A DNA stretch of 64,000 nucleotides from Apostichopus japonicus (Eukaryota > Echinodermata > Holothuroidea > Aspidochirotida > Stichopodidae): the NCBI RefSeq assembly GCF_037975245.1, contig NC_092567.1, positions 929,214 to 993,213 on the forward strand, written 5' to 3'. Positions 27,702 to 38,437 of the stretch are shown here, piece after piece (the stretch's first letter is position 1; each line of letters starts with the position of its first letter). Position numbers and translations under genes: made by a program. The notes under the pieces are model-generated. The model made no database searches. It was given only the letters and a program-made list of their open reading frames with translations, and had not been told where the DNA came from.

Positions 27702-30602
27702 GACAACATATTTTGGCATCCTTTCGCTTATACTCTGCGATAATTTCTAATGCGAAAGTTACAGTTATAGAATTTCATCCATTTATTCTGTCTACCGTCT
27801 TTGTTACCGGTTGCTACCACTTGTATTCCTCATCGACGTTTCTTAACAAAGATGCATGTCTTTCAACAACTTTCAATTTCGAACAATAGAAGTATATCGT
27901 TGTTATAATGTACTTACATATAAATAAACAGACGATTCATAATTCTTATTGAACTGGTTTGATTCATTCTTTGCAATGATCGTTCATGATAATGGTAAAA
28001 CAAAACATAACTAGTTGGACAGGAGGAACTTTGTTAGACCAACGTTTCATTCGCTGGTTCGTGGTATCAAATGTTATTTTTTTAAAGAAGATTTTTTATA
28101 ACACTTATACATTGCTTGCTTATAAACTATCTTGTTATATAATGTGATTGGCTGTTTGGAGCAATTTGCTAATTAATAGTATTTGAAATGATGTCCTTTA
28201 TTCAACGAACATGTTCATAACAACCCACTACATTATTCTCTGCTAAGTTCGGACGTTTGCTAACAATGAAGTGCTTTGACGCTTAAGCGCAAGTGCTGAC
28301 AGTTTAAGCAGAATTATCGTGTTTTATCATACAAAGGTTTGGAACTATTCATATTGCCGATAAGATTTCCTTGGAGCATGATATGAGGTGACAATATAGA
28401 ATAGTTTTCATTAGCAAACTGTCTCAAATGGCTGATATTCCGCCTGAAGTTTCTGTCCAAGTCTTGATAATCTTTGGCTTGCCATAGGCAAAATGATTCG
28501 TGAGTCATCGTAAAAACAATGCCCGCCAGAGTTGAATTGCGACAAAAAAAGGAGCGCCATCCGTAAAAGAATAGAAAGAAAAACACAAATGTTAAAATTC
28601 CTTATGTGGAAGTTTATTGTTGCTGACAAAACAAATAAACCGCCTGTCTGAGTACTTGCATTGTCTAATACAAAGCCATTGTTAACCTACACTCGAGTAA
28701 TGTTATGCTCGAAAGATTCCACGCAGCAATCATATCAGCTGGATGTGTGTATTCAGTCTCACATCGTGTATCTGCATATAACTTACATCACACAGTCACA
28801 GTCCCGATGCTAGGGGACTGGGGCTGAGAACGGATCAGTCGTTTGGTAGTTTGGTTTTCGTGCCCAGGTTCTTTCCTGGGTGACTTTTTCTTAAAAAGTA
28901 TCTGCATATAACTTACATATACTAACTGAATTGAATTTATCTTAACCAAAACACGTATACGATGTTTATTTATCTTTTGAACACGCTTGTAGATATCTTG
29001 ACTGCAAGAGATTGCTTATACAATATTCACGCGTCATTGATGGATGAATGAAATGGTCATTTAAGTGCTAATGAAATGATTACATCGTCTCAATTGAGAC
29101 AAAACTCTTATTGTTAATCCATTGGAATGTAAAGAAAGATCTAGTCATTCCTTTAAGCGATCCGCTGGGGTGACATGTACATTACATTAAAAAGTACTTA
29201 ACATCATTTAAAACACCCATTTTTGATACGTTGTATGTAGAAATTTCAAAGATATGTCCGGAAGCAAGATAGAACATGATAGTAACTGCTGCCAATACAG
29301 CACTGTCGTGGTGTGCGATATAGCTTAACCAAATAGCCTAACCAAATAGCCTAACCAAATAATGTTCATTGAATATCGTGATGATTGATTACTAGTCATA
29401 TTACTGAATTCACGGCTACATATAACTGATGTGCGTTTGTAAAAAAAGTTATCTTCCCCTCAACCCATACAGTACATTTACTATGTTTTGGAAAAGCTTA
29501 AATTTCGTAGTGGTGCATGTTTTATTTTAATCATATTATTACACTTTGACCAAGATTTACTAGTTTAGTATGGCAGTTATATCTCTTTTCAATCGCATGA
29601 TAATTTGTGTTGGCCTATTAATGGCTGTACTTTACTTTTCACGACTTCATAATATATCCCAGGTGGAGAGAAAATTGTGTGTAGAATATTTTATTACAAT
29701 CTGCCCGAATTAGCTCGAAATCTTTAACCTAGTAGTCATACATGTGCTAAATTGTGACTTAATATGTAAGAAAATTGTTTTATTTTTTTATTTTTTTATA
29801 ATTAAGTGAACAAATGACGTTGAATATATGACTTAAATGATTATTAAAATACAACGCTACATGTAGTCACGGTAGTCGGTCAAGAAAACTCGTCGGTCGA
29901 AATCGATATACCCCCTGAAAAATCTTGTTTCTACACCTTTAAAGAAAAGTTTGTGTTGTTGTTTAAAGCGGTAATATACATTACACTATATTTGAGATCA
30001 CTCCAACATTGCATCGGTGAACTCGGATCCAGAAACGAATGCGAAAAATAACACTTTTAGCATGATAGTATATGTATTTCTTGCGCCTTGTATCATTCGC
30101 ACCTCTCTGCATTAACACTTACCAATCGATCCGAGGCTTTAAATCACTTACCTAACCAACAATGGACTGGAGCCGTCCATTTCTATCGATATTCGGAAAA
30201 TGTTCATCCCAAAATCTCCAATTGACACTAAGATTGATATATTGCCCTGGTAAGAGTTCATCCGACGAATTTCTTGAGCATTCTCTAATATCATACGTTA
30301 GTGTTTGAAACGTAGACGTCTTCTTATTGGGGACAAATTTAGTAACAAACAATTTGTGAATGACATTTAAGTGTCGCCGCATTGTTAACGTTGGTCATTT
30401 GAAAAACGATCGACTGTGATTCTAACCTGACAGGATTACAAAATTGTTGTCATCATATCAACGTATCATAATGCTCTCATTCGTTTATTTTTAGTAATAG
30501 TTTACAGAACTGCTTACTTTTGAAAAGGCTCACTACGTAACGTTAAATTGGTATTTTGTAGACGATTGTAATGAAAAGAAATAGTTCAATCAATACGTGA
30601 CA
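27702..30602. other. Downstream block T of gene copy 2
   Basis: This is homologous to 6491-9180 (inverted), 38438-41258 and 59278-62030. It includes a minus-strand open stretch at 28586-28314 (ending in GNMNSSKP and a stop), a minus-strand stretch at 30382-30152 (with VNWRFWDEHFPNIDRNG) ending near a consensus donor, and three units of the 13 bp AGCCTAACCAAAT repeat (29327-29362). The minus-strand frames are broken in the sister copies, so I treat them as relic or chance frames. A copy-specific insertion lies at 28789-28897. Confidence 0.5.
28789..28897 (+). mobile_element. 109 bp structured retroposed insertion with 21 bp target duplications
   Basis: GTATCTGCATATAACTTACAT is repeated exactly at 28768-28788 and 28898-28918. 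The sister copies have a single version of this site, so the 109 bases are an insertion. It contains hairpins CAGTCCC/GGGACTG and CCCAGG/CCTGGG and ends in a T-rich then A-rich tail (TTTTTCTTAAAAA). Long target duplications with an A tail point to LINE-driven retroposition of a short structured RNA or a small SINE. I do not recognise the parent RNA. Confidence 0.75.
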
Positions 30603-30817
30603 GGACAAATACCACCCAGACAAACACACCCGGACGATTACCCCCCCCCCCCAGTCAATAACCCCCTGGACGATTACCCACCGGACAAATATACCTGGGA
30701 CAAATACCCCCGAGGACAATACCCCGGATAACTACCCACCCGGACAACTACCTCTTCGGACGAATACCCCTAGACAATTACCCCCCGGTTAAATAACCCG
30801 GACGAATATCCCCATAT
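30603..30817. repeat. Minisatellite with GGACAAATACCCC-type units
   Basis: About 13 degenerate units of 14 to 18 bases follow the pattern CCGGACRAWTACCCC, with a C run near 30640. It lies between block T of copy 2 and a LINE fragment, replacing the S1 block found after copies 1, 3 and 4. Confidence 0.85.
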
Positions 30818-30818
30818 C

Positions 30819-30860
30819 AAGGATCAATTCGACTTCCTTGTTGAAGTTGAATTGATCCTT
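30819..30860. repeat. Palindrome related to 20515-20556
   Basis: Left arm AAGGATCAATTCGACTTC, a 6 base loop, and a right arm complementary with one mismatch. It abuts the truncated 3' end of the LINE fragment at 30862. Confidence 0.85.
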
Positions 30861-30861
30861 A

Positions 30862-31434
30862 AACACGAAAGAATATAAAACAGACCAAAACCTATAAAAA
30901 ACAAAGCAAAGGATAAACACATAAAATAGAGTTATACAAACGTAACAGTCTAGAAGAAACCACGAGTATATAAAAGTGACAAAAATCACGTAGGAAATCT
31001 AAAAAGATGTGTTTTTAAAATTAATTAAATATGGCGAGTGATTTGGCTGTCTTTATGTCATGTGGTAGGTTGTTCCAAAGCTTCGGTGCAGCGGCCGAGA
31101 AGCGCGTTCTCCGTAGTTCTTGGTTAAGACGGTTTTCGGGACCACGAGAAGTGCCTGCGATGCTTAGCGGAGCGAACGACCCGGGGTGTAAGCAGCGAGA
31201 AGACCTCTGATGTTAGCAGTAGAAATACGGTTGAGTGACTTGTAAGCAAAAGAATTTTATACACAATGCGGTCCTTGACTGGAAGCCAATGGAGCTCGTT
31301 CTTTCGCAAGCCATTTATGTTAACACCCCTACTACTTACACCCAGGACAACTCGAGCGGCACTATTCTGCACGCTTTGTAGCTTGGCAATGGCAGAAATT
31401 GAGTAAACAAGTCGGGTGAGCACATCATACTACC
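30862..31434 (-). mobile_element. LINE 3' fragment (CR1/L2-like), antisense copy
   Basis: The minus strand reads LTRLVYSISAIAKLQSVQNS, AARVVLGVS, LRKNELHWLPVKDRIVYK and a 3' UTR like that at 4656-5402, without the ATT tail, which is replaced by the palindrome at 30819-30860. QNSAARVVLG is intact here, unlike the other copy. The fragment is broken further downstream. Confidence 0.8.
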
Positions 31435-32500
31435 TTTTGAATTTCTTTGACTTCTTCACTTCTTTGCAAACAGTGAACAACGAACAAAGTCCAGTACAGC
31501 ATAAAACAGTTAATGCTCAACAGACTCAACAAGCATATCATTTTCAAAAGACATTTCGTATATATTAAACGGTGAAGTACTATCAAAATAAGTCATGGAA
31601 ACAGAGGTCAAAGGTCACGTGGTTAAAGGTCAAATGATTTTTTTAGCCCAATTTGGTGTCACAAAAATCGTAATAAACGGCTGGGCGATTCTCTTCAAAC
31701 TTGATGGGAAGGGTGCTCAGGGTAAATCTGTTTGGCACCCATGGCTAGTGAGCCAGTTGTAAACAAGTTGAGTGAGGATATTATACTAACTTTTCTATTT
31801 CTTTGACTTCATCACATCTTTGCAAACAGTGAACAACAAATAATTTCGGATATAATAAAACGGTGATTGAAGCCGAGGTCAAAGATCACCTGGTCAAAGG
31901 TCAAATGTATGTTTTAGCCCAATTTGGTGTCACGAAAATTGTAATAAATAGCTAGGGCGATTTTCTTCAAACTTGATGGAAAGGTACCCCAGGGTAAATA
32001 TTTTTGCCTCGAAGACCCTCCGAACCAAATGACAAAGGTCAATGGTCAAGTATAATAGGAATGTCAAGCATTTTCAAAATATGTGGTTGCCATGGGAATC
32101 AAAGTTGCAGGTCACAGGTCACGTTGTTAAAGGTCAAATATATTTTAAGCACAATTTGTGTCCAAAGCTCCCCCAGAACGGCTGGACCGATTTCTGCAAA
32201 CTTGGTGGGAAGGTCCCAGGGATGAACCCTTGTGTCTCTCAGGCACATCGAACCAAATGACAGAGATCGAAGGTGAAATTAAATGCAGATCGAGTGTTGC
32301 TTCAACTCCAAGGGGAAACATTTCAGTGTCATGGAACCTTCACAGGTATCATTGCAATTTCAAATACTATCACAATATGTGCTTGCCATATGTACCGATG
32401 CCAACGGTCTCGTTGTTAAATTTCAAATGTTAATTCTTACCGGTACCCAGTCCTCAGTTTCACAATTTCACAAATAGTTGATCACTGCTAAAAGTATGAT
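31435..32500 (+). repeat. AGGTCA-rich R block upstream of gene copy 3 (longest copy)
   Basis: At least three imperfect units of roughly 300 bases occur, each with AGGTCA half-sites (for example AGGTCACAGGTCA at 32109-32121 and another AGGTCA at 32131), often next to CACGTG, followed by CCCAATTTGGTGTCAC and CTTCAAACTTGATGG. An empty LINE site is visible near 31745-31775. Overlapping open frames at 32004-32477 are not supported as genes. Confidence 0.65.
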
Positions 32501-32849
32501 TATTGTTGATCGAAACATGAAAACGACGATTTCTTTTCTTTTATTGTCTACCTGGGTACGTTTTTTTTTTCTGTTGCCATTCCGTACTATAAAACAAATT
32601 AATTTCCTGTTTGAAGTTATAAGACTTCAAGCCTTTATAATACGATACCAAACAGTAAAATTACAGCAAATTGAGTAATGTTCTATAATTTTCTATAGAC
32701 ATTACAGGGGAGAATATGGAATATCAACTTTTGTGATTCACTTAATAAATTACATAGACTGAGATACTTTGCTTGAATGAACACGGGTTAAAGAAGGTTT
32801 AAGGTTAAATGAAGTTAAATGAAGGTGTACAAAGATACGCACGGGATTC

Positions 32850-33009
32850 ATTGTGCTATTGACGTCACGGTTAAACTGTCTTTGTTCATTGCGTTTCGAC
32901 GATCAATGTTCAATGCAAATCAAGTACTACATAACTGTTTGTTCTCAGTAAAGTGTACTCAGAGAGATATTTCTGTCAATCTCCAGGTTTATTTTTCCTG
33001 TCTTCATAG
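32850..33009 (+). promoter_or_regulatory. CRE promoter region and noncoding 5' exon of gene copy 3
   Basis: TGACGTCA lies at 32860-32867, and the conserved stretch ends at CTTCATAG|GTAATT (33009/33010). The ATG exon is 1.07 kb downstream. Bases between here and 34078 are the 5' intron shared with copies 2 and 4, with no other feature. Confidence 0.45.
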
Positions 33010-34078
33010 GTAATTATTATGTCGCTTTCTACTTTCTCCCTACGTTTAACTATGCTAGGATTTAAACAATTTACGTGTGTTTTAAAGTATAATGGTAAGT
33101 GATTAATTCAGCTGCCATAACTGGTGAGCATACAGGTTTTCATTGGAGTTGTTCTGTGTGTTTGTGTATAGGCTTGCTTACGAGAACATTACTGATAAGA
33201 CTTTTATGTTACACAGGATAGCACATAAACTTGTTGTGGAGCTTCCAAATATATGTCCTACAGCGTTTGCACAAAGCGATTGCATTCGATTTTACCAATT
33301 AAGAGCGTTGTGAGTAGAAGAACATGAAATTTTGTGGACTTGAAGTAATTCTCCATTGGCGAGTAACATTATTTTACTTAATTCCTCACTCCGACAAGAA
33401 AATGCAATTAAAGTTTATGTTTATTGTGTTTTTTGGATAAATCCTGTTTTGCGATATACAGAACTATAGTCTAACATAGTAAAGTAAAGTCGCTGTAATT
33501 GATGAGAGACTCTGAACGTGAAATAAAACCATGACAATCTTAGGAAGGGGGAGCGTTTTTACTAATATAATTTATTTAATGCTAGTATATTCAATTTGTG
33601 TAGTATTTTGAGGGATGGCGTCACAACATAAAATTCCATGTATAGATATTCGCATTGACATGTGATCTCTCATTGGTAAAGCTTTCACTGTTAATGTTAT
33701 ATGCAGAATCCATACTGCCTTGAATTTCATGCATCACCAAGAGTTACCGCGCGCCATCGAAATATAGAAAGTTGATATGAACTACTCTTACTAGAGTTAA
33801 AGTAATTATCATTGTAACGAGTGATTATGAAGCGTTGAATAGTTCATACCAAAGAATGGTTCTGTGTTATAGTATCCAAACATTGACTGTACATCACATG
33901 GTTCAAGACTATATGTTTCCCAGCGCAAACAATAACCCATTTAATTATTCATATTAAGATTTGAAAGGCAACACAGTATAATATAAGGTGATATACTGTA
34001 ATATAACTGCTGTCATGATTACCTTTAATAGATAAACACTTTACCAATAAATACGCCGAGCACAAACGTTTATCCGAG

Positions 34079-37000
34079 ATGGCTCAACCTCAACCACAAT
34101 TTCAGCAAAATTTACCATCGGGCCAGAATCAACAGCAGTATCATAACTCATCACTGGAAGGATCGACAGTACGAGTCATTACCGGAGGTGCCATTATTGT
34201 GATGGGGGTATTCGAAATAATCTGGGCCATTGTTCTGTTAGCGGTACCACCGGATGTTTACGCTTGTAATTTCGAAAACATTGGTTGGGGAATCTGGGGT
34301 GGCGTGGTAAGTCTGCTTGGAACTAAGTCATGTTTTTTGTCTAATTAGTTAGTGGTTTATCATCATATTTGAGATTCACGACCTTCATTCACAGAAGCGC
34401 TAAGGAACGTCTGGTTAATTCTTTTGAGCATCAGAGGGGGAGGAGAGGGAGAAATCGTTTAACCTTCCGACAAAAAGGGTCTTTTCTTACAGAAGTTGAA
34501 AAAGAATGCAAAACGTTCGTTACAGCAGTAAATACCTTAAAGCATTAGTACCATGACATACCTCGATACATTTTGTACCAATAGTAGATGTTTAAATGTA
34601 GAAGTTTAAATTTTAACCATGACACCGTTTGGTATGATCTCGTTTTAAGCTTAACGAACAACTACGATTATACTTGCCTAAAAATGATCAGAAAGCCATG
34701 ACATTTCAAAATCCATGTGGTATAAACGGATGTTTTCTCTTTTCATAGTTTGCCATTGTCACAGGAAGTTTTGGAATAGCAAGCATGCGACACAAGTGCA
34801 TGGTAAGCTCTCGTCTGCGATGATAATAATTATGATTATGCATATGATTATTATGATTATTGTGGTTATTATGATTATTATGATTATTATGATTATTATG
34901 ATGATGATGGTAGTATTAGTAGTTGTAGTAGTAGTAGCAGTATTAGCAGTAGTAGCAGTATTAGCAGTAGTAGCAGTAGTAGCAACAGTAGCAGTAGTAG
35001 CAATGGTAGCAGTAGAAGTAGTAGTAGTAGTTGTAGTTTTAGTACTTTTAGTAGTGGTAGAAGTATTCCATGTGATCTATTCAAACCAAACATTTTCACA
35101 ATTTTCTTTTGCATTATTTGATGTCTTTGCTGACATGTCCTTATATTGTAATATATTTACAACTTCTCCTGTTTAAAGAATTATATTGGAGGAAATAAAC
35201 AAATAAACGAAAGTAGATATTAGACCAACATGCACTTTTGCTATGCATTCAATGGGGGAGAAGGCTTCACACCTTAAATGAAATCCTAATTAATCATCTC
35301 AAAAATGATTAGTATCGTCGTATGACATAGAAAATATGACAAACGTTTATCCCATTCTGCTTCCTGCCGATACATTTCGGAGTGAGTTAATTGTGACAGA
35401 TCAACAATACCACGCTGTTAATATGTGACAGTGGGGAACTATATTACATGATGATCTTTTAGTTTCAGCGAATCTGACCAAAAAATGAAATATGGTTATC
35501 ATAAGGAAGAATCTTCTTCCAACTTACAAATATATCCTGATATACAGATCTAATTCTATATACGTTAGCCTCTGCTTGGTTCGTCTTGTAGATTATATCC
35601 GAAAGCTACTTTTTTTCCGAAGCAAGGGTGCGGGACATCGTTTTTGTTAAGTAAAAATATGTTACAATTTCATTAATGATACTATGACACATGAATAATG
35701 TTAGCAGTATCCAGTTTTACCACACTTGGAGTTGTGACCCTATACCAAGAATTTCGCAAGGGAAAGGTCTAGTCCATATGAAAGCTGTGTATCATAAATC
35801 CGAAGATCGGAATTATTGTCTTCAGTACTACCTTCTGTCGAGGTAGATATAACTAGGTACCACAAATTGCAATCTGGTAAAAGGTGGGAACTTCGAAACT
35901 TGATATCTCATATTCGTTTATTTGAGATTGAGGAACATAACTTAATCGTTCGGATCACACCAAATTCCTAAATAAAAAACAGTTATTAGCCCTACCTTCC
36001 CTGTAGACATAGTCACATACATAATGATACATGTGCATCAAAATGTACAAGTTTGCGTCTTAAAAAAAATGCAGTTTTATTCTGCGTAAAAAAAACCCCT
36101 CTCTATATGAGAATTGGCTTCACATGGTTACCCCGATTTAATAAAAAAAATCCCTGTTGCGAATTGTTCTTATTATTGCAGGTCATTGTTTACATGATTT
36201 TGGCCATCATTGCGTCAGTCATTGGTGGTTGCGGCCTCATCAGTTCAGCAGTTGTGGCAAAGTGCTTAGGTTCAGTGAAGAACGACGTAAGTATTACCAT
36301 CGTTTAGATGTAGTGTGAACTAAATATGTGAATCAAAATTCGTATTCCATAGCGTTGAGCAATAATTTGTTGCAACTGTTACTTGACCTGTAGTCATTAA
36401 CAGCAAACCACATTTTCTCCACGTGACCTATTTTATTACTAACGGAATATTACGCTTGTCATTGTTGACTGTTTGCAAAAAGGCCGTTTTAGTTAAAGAA
36501 CAGACGTTAAATCACCGCTTAATTCATCTTTCAAATTTTATAATTGAAAGAAATCCTCATGGTGAAATAAAAAACATTTTCTTCTTCTTTGTTGCTGCTT
36601 TTATACAAATCATTTACCCACAGAAGTACGTTGATAAAAACTAAACCCTTGAATTCAGAGTACATCGGAGGCAAAGAAAACATTCCAAATGTACCATTGT
36701 TCTGGGCAAATAAAGAACTTACAATGTAGTAAAAAACGTGTATAGTTTATGTGCTATGATGTCATCATGACGTATTTGTTAACAGTACTACTACTACGGT
36801 GCTCTGGACGTACACCAGGCGAACACTCTTTTTGCGCTTTACATTTTATTGGCTGTAACCTGTGCCATCCAATCCCTGGCTGCCATCATCGGAGCAAGCT
36901 TCACTTGTGTTGCAGTTTGTCCTGGAAGTAACAATCAGCCTCAGCAAATGGTAAGTGTGGTCACTCTTACCTTAGATTTGTTTACAATGTTGTACAACAC

Positions 37001-38437
37001 TACATTGCTAAGAACGTTATCGTGATAATTTGACAAACTTTTATTTCTCTGATATCTTAAGAAGTAACAACAACTTCTACCAAAGTACAATAACGTTGTG
37101 AATTGCAGACGTCTTAGTAAGACATCTGCCAGGGACGTAGTCAGGGTAGCAATGGAAGATATCGTCCCCTCCATTTAGTACCCTGAAAAAGAAAATTTAA
37201 CTAAACACGCGAAATATCATTAAAGCTCTCTTTTCAGGTTGAAGTAAGCTAAGCGACCCTTCTCAATTTTTTGTCTGTAAGTTCTTGTGCTACGTTATAC
37301 AATGCTCTTACTGTATATTATTATTTATTTCCTGCAACGTGGGAGGCATTTGCAGCAAAAATTTCTTCGTAAATGATGGCGCTACGTTAGGTGTAATAAT
37401 GCTCCTTATGTGAGAAGTGCCCCTTTTCAAATTCAAATTTCAAATTTTTGCCTACGTCCCAGCGTCTCACCAACGTGAATGTCTTCAAGAGTAACATATA
37501 TTTATTTAGTTTAGCTACAAATATATATTACTGTTATAATTGATGGTGGTATAACAATTTTCATTATTGTATTAAGTCTTACAGATCTACATTATTGCAA
37601 AACTTATTCACTGAATGTGGACAAACTGACTGCTTTATGTAAATGACGACGTTAACACAAGTGAATGTAAAAATATGTTTATTTAATAAAGTTTAGGTCG
37701 CTTAAAACTACGAACATTTTTTTTAAATAAAGGTCGATATACTCAAGTAATTATAGTCGTCAAATTTATCTGTTATTTGTAACGAACTAATTTTGTAATC
37801 GGTATTTCATCTATAAGATGTCAATTTAGGAAACTCAGCAATGAAGTTATGCCCTCGTATATCATTCTGGGATTTGTTCGTTACATCGTGACTACAAATA
37901 AACAAATTGTAATGGATGCCCAGTACCGGCTTAAGTTTCAAACTGAACAGCTCATAGCTTGAATAGCAATTGCTATCATGTTTTAAGGTGCAGTTAATAT
38001 GTCATTACTTAACAGAAATGTCCAATATTGTATACTATTTGCACTAAAACAACGAGATTCCAAATATGTTTATATAATATAGTTTTCAATATGCAATATG
38101 ACATGATGTTTGAATTCCTTCACAAGTACGCGAAACGTCATTAGTACAGGATTTAATACTATAGTAATACAGTGATACAATATGATATGATTAATGATAT
38201 GATATGATGTTCATATATAAGTTTACTCCGTCTGATATCTGATATCCATCAATTCTTAATTTCCAGATTGTATACAAACCCACCCAGCTACCACATCAAC
38301 CAATCAATACCCAGGCCCCGTATCCTGCAGTGATCACAACCAATGGTTAGCCAACACCATATACTTCAAACATCCAAGGTGTACCACCATCTTACAACAC
38401 TGCGGTGAACAATCAACATGTCGTTAATGTGAAATAG
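34079..38437 (+). CDS. MS4A/CD20-like membrane protein, copy 3, truncated tail
   Basis: Exons are 34079-34306, 34749-34802, 36182-36286, 36786-36950 and 38267-38350 (premature stop). The ancestral reading frame would have run to 38437. All splice sites are canonical and phase 0. The four membrane segments are intact, giving about 211 residues. In exon 5 a CAG codon is TAG at 38348-38350, so the last 29 residues, including the PPSY motif, are lost. The extracellular loop after TM1 also differs (PPDVYACNFENIG), and TM3 has GGCG for GGGG. Exon 4 opens with four TAC codons. A polyadenylation signal AATAAA follows near 38650. It could still make a tail-less protein or be an early pseudogene. Confidence 0.75.
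34820..35065. repeat. Microsatellite (GATTAT/TAG-type) after exon 2 of copy 3
   Basis: About 245 bases of ATGATTATT units change into GTAGTAGCAGTATTAGCA units. It begins within 20 bases of the exon 2 donor, as in copies 2 and 4. Open frames over it are composition artefacts. Confidence 0.92.
37130..37462. mobile_element. hAT-like MITE in intron 4 of copy 3
   Basis: The ends CAGGGACGTAGTCAGGG and TTTGCCTACGTCCCAG are inverted. It is orthologous to the element at 26481-26795. Confidence 0.5.

Noticed and set aside
28314-28586. Independent antisense gene downstream of copy 2
   Set aside because: The frame is interrupted in the three sister blocks, and alternative frames are equally open. It is kept only as a possible relic.
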